In this document: positions 59,691 to 64,000 of the stretch, in pieces
How positions within the stretch are numbered: position 1 is the first letter of the stretch
How the letters are laid out: every line of letters starts with the position of its first letter
The notes under the pieces: model-generated
Database searches by the model: none
Seen by the model: the letters and a program-made list of their open reading frames with translations, nothing else
What the model was told of the DNA's origin: nothing
Translations under genes and position numbers: made by a program
NCBI RefSeq assembly: GCF_002632755.1
Contig: NZ_NJAK01000001.1
Coordinates: 2,356,001-2,420,000 of the forward strand
Origin: Xenorhabdus ishibashii
GTDB lineage: Bacteria; Pseudomonadota; Gammaproteobacteria; Enterobacterales; Enterobacteriaceae
Direction: 5' to 3'
Length of the DNA stretch: 64,000 bases

Positions 59691-60602
59691 ATGAAAATAA
59701 CCGTTCTTGGCTGTGGCGCTATCGGTAAACTGTGGCTTGCCGCCCTATCTCAACAAAATCATAGTGTTCAGGGATGGCTAAGGGTTCCACAGCGTGTTAT
59801 TTCCGTCCAGATCGAAAACTTTAATGGCAGGGCTTTTAATCAACAATTTCCTGCCAACGACGAAAAACACCTTGCTGAAAGCAAGTTACTCCTCGTTTGT
59901 TTAAAAGCGTGGCAAGTTTCTGACGCAGTCAATCACCTTGCGGACAAGCTTCCCCCCCATTGTCCAATCCTGTTATTGCACAATGGAATGGGAACCCAAG
60001 AAGAATTCAGGTCTCTATCCAACCCCATTTTACTTGGTGTAACGACGCACGGAGCCTATCGAAAAAATAGTATTGTGCACTATAAGTCACAAGGAATGAC
60101 TCATATTGGTGCCATAACAGCCAATGCTGCCAAGCTCAGTAATCTGGCCGATATTTTACACAGTGCCCTGCCCGATGTAGCATGGCACAATGAAATACAT
60201 GCCATCAGTTGGATGAAACTTGCCGTCAACTGTGTCATTAATCCCCTCACAGTCATCTATGATTGCAAAAATGGTGACTTACGGCATCACCAGACACAAA
60301 TTCAGACATTATGTGGCGAAATTTACCAGGTTATGGAACATGATAGTATCCATACAACCAAACAAACCTTGATTGATTACGTCATGAACGTAATTGAGCA
60401 AACCTCTGAAAATTACTCATCCATGCTGCAAGATATACGGGCACAGCGACATACAGAAATAGACTACATTACCGGTTTTTTAATGCGTCGGGCTCGTGTT
60501 CACGGTTTATCAATTGCAGAAAATAGTGCTGTTTATCATTACATTAAACGCAAGGAGGAAGAATATGAGTGCCTCAGCCCTTATTTGTCTCGCCCACGGT
60601 AG
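59691..60602 (+). CDS. panE: 2-Dehydropantoate 2-reductase
   Basis: The product has 303 residues from ATG 59691 ([15 protein letters not shown]), equal to E. coli PanE. It reduces ketopantoate with NADPH in pantothenate (CoA) synthesis. The Rossmann motif is GCGAIG. The catalytic lysine lies in [15 protein letters not shown] near residue 176. An upstream in-frame extension from 59598 has no similarity. yajL starts 38 bp before its end, and the two genes are coupled. Confidence 0.96.
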   Translation: MKITVLGCGAIGKLWLAALSQQNHSVQGWLRVPQRVISVQIENFNGRAFNQQFPANDEKHLAESKLLLVCLKAWQVSDAVNHLADKLPPHCPILLLHNGMGTQEEFRSLSNPILLGVTTHGAYRKNSIVHYKSQGMTHIGAITANAAKLSNLADILHSALPDVAWHNEIHAISWMKLAVNCVINPLTVIYDCKNGDLRHHQTQIQTLCGEIYQVMEHDSIHTTKQTLIDYVMNVIEQTSENYSSMLQDIRAQRHTEIDYITGFLMRRARVHGLSIAENSAVYHYIKRKEEEYECLSPYLSRPR

Positions 60603-61161
60603 TGAAGAAACCGAGGCTGCCACGACGATTGATTTACTTGTTCGGGCGGGAGTTAATGTTACTGTAGCCAGCGCGGAAACCGATGGCTCCCTTACATTAA
60701 CCTGCTCACGCGGCGTTAAAATCGTTGCTGATGTCCCCTTGGTTAATGTCGTTAACGAAGATTTTGATGCCATTATTCTGCCGGGAGGCATAAAAGGTGC
60801 AGAATGTTTTCGTGACAGCTTACTGGTAGTAGAAAAAATTCGAGCGGCACAAAGTCAGGGAAAAATCATTGCGGCAATCTGTGCTTCTCCGGCGATCGTA
60901 TTGGAATATCATCAACTTTTTCCTGTCGGAAATATGACCGGCTATCCCAGTATGCAGGATAAAATTGCACCAGAAAAATGGATTGATAAACGAGTTTATT
61001 TTGACGAAAGGGTTAATTTACTGACCAGCCAAGGGCCTGCCACTGCTTTTGACTTCGCCTTGAAACTGATTGAATTGTTGAAAGGAAAAGAAAAAGCCGC
61101 AGAAGTTGCCGCCCAACTCGTTTTACCGGCCGGCATTAATAATTACCAAAACATTCAATAA
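60565..61161 (+). CDS. yajL: DJ-1/PfpI-family protein deglycase/chaperone YajL
   Basis: The product has 198 residues from ATG 60565 ([15 protein letters not shown]), against 196 in E. coli. The nucleophile elbow cysteine Cys106 lies in [10 protein letters not shown] and the conserved early glutamate in GSEETEA. YajL has been described as a chaperone and glyoxal-adduct deglycase protecting against oxidative stress; the exact chemistry is disputed. GGAGGAAG lies directly before the start inside panE. It overlaps panE by 38 bp in another frame. Confidence 0.95.
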   Translation: MSASALICLAHGSEETEAATTIDLLVRAGVNVTVASAETDGSLTLTCSRGVKIVADVPLVNVVNEDFDAIILPGGIKGAECFRDSLLVVEKIRAAQSQGKIIAAICASPAIVLEYHQLFPVGNMTGYPSMQDKIAPEKWIDKRVYFDERVNLLTSQGPATAFDFALKLIELLKGKEKAAEVAAQLVLPAGINNYQNIQ

Positions 61162-61192
61162 TCATCTCACCTTATAAAGGAGAGATACAACA

Positions 61193-61228
61193 CAGGCTGC
61201 CTATTGGATCAGTTCCGTAAGCAGCCTG
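61193..61228. terminator. Bidirectional hairpin between yajL and thiI
   Basis: Arms CAGGCTGC and GCAGCCTG (8 bp, 20-base loop) lie in the 83-bp gap between convergent genes. GGTTCTTTAGG follows on the plus strand; this is a fair terminator. Confidence 0.6.
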
Positions 61229-61244
61229 GTTCTTTAGGAACAAA

Positions 61245-62693
61245 TTAAGGGCGATACACTTTCACATTGTCGAAGCCTTGTTCACGCAGATAAAGTGCCT
61301 GTAAACGGCTCATCACACCACGTTCACAATAAAGCAGATACGTTTTTTCTTTCGGCAGATCACCAAACTGGGTGCCCAGTTTATAGAAAGGCAATGATTG
61401 AATTTCAATACCACCGATATTTAACGGACAATTATCCTGTTCATCGGGGGAACGGATATCTAACAATACATCATCAGGAGAAAGTGCGGATACCATTTCT
61501 ACTTCCACCACTTGCTCGCTGGTTTGTTCTGCAATTTGGCGGATATCCAGATTCTGGGCTTCGCTAATCACTCGTTCTAAGATCTCAAAGTCAAAATTGT
61601 TTTCTTCTGCTTCAATTTTGGCTTTAACGGCTTTCACGGTTGGACTTTTTGATATCACCCCACAAAACTCTGGCATAGTACGGGCAAAATCTTCGGTACC
61701 AATCTCACGAGCCAGCTTAATAATGTGCTCTTTATCATGGGAAATCAGGGGGCGGAGGATCAACGTATCTGAAACATTGTCAATCAACCTTAAGTTAGTC
61801 AAGGTCTGGCTGGATACTTGCCCCAGAGCCTCACCGGTTACGATCGCCTGTACGCCATAACGCTCTGCAACTTTGGACGCTGCCCTGACCATCATCCTTT
61901 TCAGCACAACGCCCATTTGCCCGTCGTCAACTTTTTCCAGAATTTCAGCCACAACAGGTTCAAAATTGACAGCAACGAAACGGACTTTATGCGAACTACC
62001 AAACCGGTTCCACAAATAATGGGCAACCTGCTTTACGCCAATTTCATGGGCTGCGCCACCGAGATTAAAGAAACAGTAGTGCACACGGCAGCCACGACGC
62101 ATCAACATATAACTGGAAACGCCGGAATCAAATCCACCGGAAATGAGTGACAGTACATCTTCCTGCGTACCGATAGGAAACCCGCCAATCCCTTCATGAC
62201 GGGCTTTAACCAAAACCAGCTTATCCTGATCAATTTCCAGATTCACGGTGACATCAGGCTTAGTTAGTTTCACCTTGGCTGATTCAATATGTTGATTCAG
62301 TCCACCACCGACATAGCGTTCAACTTCATTGGATGTAAAATTGTGTTTACCACGACGCTTTACGCGAACACAAAATGTTTTACCATGCAGTAAATGGCCG
62401 TATGTTTCGTAAGTTTGCTCAAAAATATGATGCAGGTCACGAAAATCCCGCTCTTCTACTTGCAGGATATGGTGGATACCGGGAATACGTGTCAGTGCGT
62501 CACAAATTTCCGCACCAAGGTTATCATCCTTAACCCGAACTTCGATATTATCCCAATGGCGGACAACAGCAATACCTTCTCCGAACGTCTTCAAAACATT
62601 GCGGATATTGCTGGCAAGAATTTTAATAAAGCGCAACCGGACGGTCTGGCTCTTAATCGTAATTTCTGGGAATAATTTAATGATAAACTTCAT
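61245..62693 (-). CDS. thiI: tRNA 4-thiouridine synthase / thiamine sulfur transferase ThiI
   Basis: The product has 482 residues, equal to E. coli. It adds sulfur to tRNA U8 and to ThiS for thiazole synthesis. The N-terminal ferredoxin-like and THUMP domains lie at residues 1-165. The PP-loop ATPase has [16 protein letters not shown] near residue 180. Cys344 ([11 protein letters not shown]) and the C-terminal rhodanese persulfide Cys456 ([10 protein letters not shown]) are both present. It is convergent with yajL and divergent from xseB, as in E. coli. Confidence 0.97.
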   Translation of the reverse strand: MKFIIKLFPEITIKSQTVRLRFIKILASNIRNVLKTFGEGIAVVRHWDNIEVRVKDDNLGAEICDALTRIPGIHHILQVEERDFRDLHHIFEQTYETYGHLLHGKTFCVRVKRRGKHNFTSNEVERYVGGGLNQHIESAKVKLTKPDVTVNLEIDQDKLVLVKARHEGIGGFPIGTQEDVLSLISGGFDSGVSSYMLMRRGCRVHYCFFNLGGAAHEIGVKQVAHYLWNRFGSSHKVRFVAVNFEPVVAEILEKVDDGQMGVVLKRMMVRAASKVAERYGVQAIVTGEALGQVSSQTLTNLRLIDNVSDTLILRPLISHDKEHIIKLAREIGTEDFARTMPEFCGVISKSPTVKAVKAKIEAEENNFDFEILERVISEAQNLDIRQIAEQTSEQVVEVEMVSALSPDDVLLDIRSPDEQDNCPLNIGGIEIQSLPFYKLGTQFGDLPKEKTYLLYCERGVMSRLQALYLREQGFDNVKVYRP

Positions 62694-62923
62694 AGTAAGA
62701 TATAGTAGTCATTCAATGTTGAACTATCACAAACAATATCAATGATTGTTCTTAAGTGTTCAGTTGGATAGGGCGCAGAGTATAACACCCATCTGGCTAT
62801 GTCACCTGTAAAAAATATAGTGGTAATACATGATTTATTTTTCTTGGTGTAGTAGGGTACTCTGCAATTCTGTAACGAACTTGCTTTGCTGTAATTCGTT
62901 AAATAATCATATGTTAAGCCATT

Positions 62924-63181
62924 ATGTCTAAAGCAAATCAAACATCAGCAACCGAAAAAATGCCAGCATTCGAGGACTCTCTTAAAGAGCTGGAGGAAAT
63001 TGTGATTCGGCTGGAATCCGGAGAACTCCCATTAGAAGATGCGTTGAATGAATTTGAACGTGGTATTCAACTTGCAAGACAAGGACAGAAAACGCTCCAA
63101 CAGGCGGAGCAACGAGTGCAAATTTTACTGAACCATGATGCACAATCGCCTCTTGATGAATTTTCGTCCGATGCTGAGTAA
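62924..63181 (+). CDS. xseB: Exodeoxyribonuclease VII small subunit
   Basis: The product has 85 residues, against 80 in E. coli. It works with XseA to degrade single-stranded DNA. The family core reads [36 protein letters not shown] and [18 protein letters not shown] residues. ispA follows after 4 bp on the same strand, so the two are one operon, as in E. coli (with dxs next, outside the window). Confidence 0.96.
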   Translation: MSKANQTSATEKMPAFEDSLKELEEIVIRLESGELPLEDALNEFERGIQLARQGQKTLQQAEQRVQILLNHDAQSPLDEFSSDAE

Positions 63182-63185
63182 ATTT

Positions 63186-64000
63186 ATGTCTGAACACTAT
63201 AAGGCTCCTTTTGAAGAGCAATTTTTTGAAAAAAAACTGCTCGATTGTCAGCAACATATTAATGACAAACTGATAGCAATATTTTCTTCATTGCCCTTTT
63301 TAAACAGCCCGTTAGGCACAGCAATGCAATATGGCGCGGTGCTGGGTGGAAAACGGCTGCGTCCATTTTTAGTTTACTGCGTGGGAGAAATGCTTGGCCT
63401 CCCCAAAAAGAGTCTTGATGCCGCCGCCATCGCGATAGAGTGCATTCATGCTTATTCATTGATCCATGATGATTTACCCGCAATGGATAATGACGATTTA
63501 CGTCGTGGGCAGCCTACCTGCCATATCAAATTTGGTGAAAGTCAGGCTATTTTAGCCGGTGATGCATTACAATCACTCGCCTTTGAGATTCTGGCAAAAC
63601 AGGATATGCCCAATGTGGCTTTGTCCGACCGCCTTGCTATGATCGCTGAATTGGCAAGCGCCAGTGGCTTTGCCGGCATGTGTGGCGGGCAATCATTGGA
63701 TTTGGAAGCAGAAGGTAAACAGATCGATCTCGCTTCTCTGGAACAAATCCACCGACATAAAACAGGTGCATTAATACGTTCAGCCGTCCGATTGGCTGCT
63801 TATAGTGCAGGTCAACGTGGCCGTGAAGTACTGCCTTTGCTAGAGCAATATACCCAAGCCATCGGCCTGGCATTTCAGGTCCATGACGATATTCTGGATG
63901 TCATTGGCAATACTGAAGTTATCGGCAAACGTCAGGGCAACGATCAGCAGCTCGGCAAAAATACTTACCCTGCATTATTAGGTTTAGAACAAGCCCAACA
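63186..64000 (+). CDS. ispA: Farnesyl diphosphate synthase, N-terminal part (cut by window end)
   Basis: From ATG 63186 the frame stays open to the window end, giving 271 codons of about 299. It makes farnesyl diphosphate from isopentenyl and dimethylallyl or geranyl diphosphate in the isoprenoid pathway. The first aspartate-rich motif HDDLPAMDNDDLRRG lies near residues 94-108. The basic GGKRLRP lies near residue 54, and the second motif HDDILDVIGN near residue 237. ATTT precedes the start, with no strong ribosome-binding site, so coupling to xseB is likely. The last part of the gene is outside the window. Confidence 0.95.
   Translation, partial: MSEHYKAPFEEQFFEKKLLDCQQHINDKLIAIFSSLPFLNSPLGTAMQYGAVLGGKRLRPFLVYCVGEMLGLPKKSLDAAAIAIECIHAYSLIHDDLPAMDNDDLRRGQPTCHIKFGESQAILAGDALQSLAFEILAKQDMPNVALSDRLAMIAELASASGFAGMCGGQSLDLEAEGKQIDLASLEQIHRHKTGALIRSAVRLAAYSAGQRGREVLPLLEQYTQAIGLAFQVHDDILDVIGNTEVIGKRQGNDQQLGKNTYPALLGLEQAQ

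Overview
The window is a chromosomal segment of a gammaproteobacterium of the order Enterobacterales. From beginning to end its gene order is the Escherichia coli 9.4-10.9 min region read backwards (ybaP-ybaK ... thiI-xseB-ispA), and most proteins have the length of their E. coli counterparts. The low-GC look of the intergenic DNA, the divergence of the proteins, and a FepE-type wzz between gsk and hemH (the place where Yersinia keeps its O-antigen cluster) suggest the Morganellaceae side of the order (Xenorhabdus/Photorhabdus/Proteus-like). That placement is inference and no GC value was computed. I see no tRNA, rRNA, CRISPR array, intact insertion sequence or prophage.

Layout. 1-2050: end of ybaP, ybaK, then a small insert carrying a candidate antitoxin and a broken GNAT acetyltransferase (possible toxin). 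2050-10930: ushA, fsr, ybaL, gsk, a solitary wzz, hemH. 10930-17650: adk, htpG, recR-ybaB, dnaX, apt (nucleotide metabolism, chaperone, replication and repair). 17750-22300: priC-ybaM, mscK and a DsrE-family gene fragment. 22300-28720: acrR, acrAB efflux pump, tomB-hha. 28800-32150: 4.5S RNA, tesB, amtB-glnK. 32250-37480: mdlAB ABC transporter, decR and the divergent cysteine desulfhydrase gene. 37500-41730: queC, fadM, ybaV, ppiD, hupB. 41950-48140: the proteostasis block lon, clpX, clpP, tig. 48500-52340: bolA, yajG, ampG, and a Tsx/OmpK-type porin. 52690-57480: cyoABCDE cytochrome bo oxidase. 57600-64000: yajR, yajQ, panE, yajL, thiI, xseB and the start of ispA.

Regulation that can be read directly: a 24-bp AcrR-type operator between acrR and acrA; sigma-32 type promoters before htpG and lon, and a weaker one before clpP; a sigma-54 promoter before glnK-amtB with an NtrC-type palindrome about 130 bp upstream inside the end of mdlB; and a complete dnaX -1 frameshift cassette predicting a 431-residue gamma subunit. 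Many genes end in clear intrinsic terminators.

The backbone is conserved and ordinary, and I did not find a convincing undescribed multi-gene system. The points most worth a second look are the decayed acetyltransferase/antitoxin insert (1255-1946), the solitary wzz with two long hairpins behind it, the DsrE fragment fused to the end of acrR, a strand-specific G-U hairpin before htpG, and palindromes in the long acrB-tomB gap.
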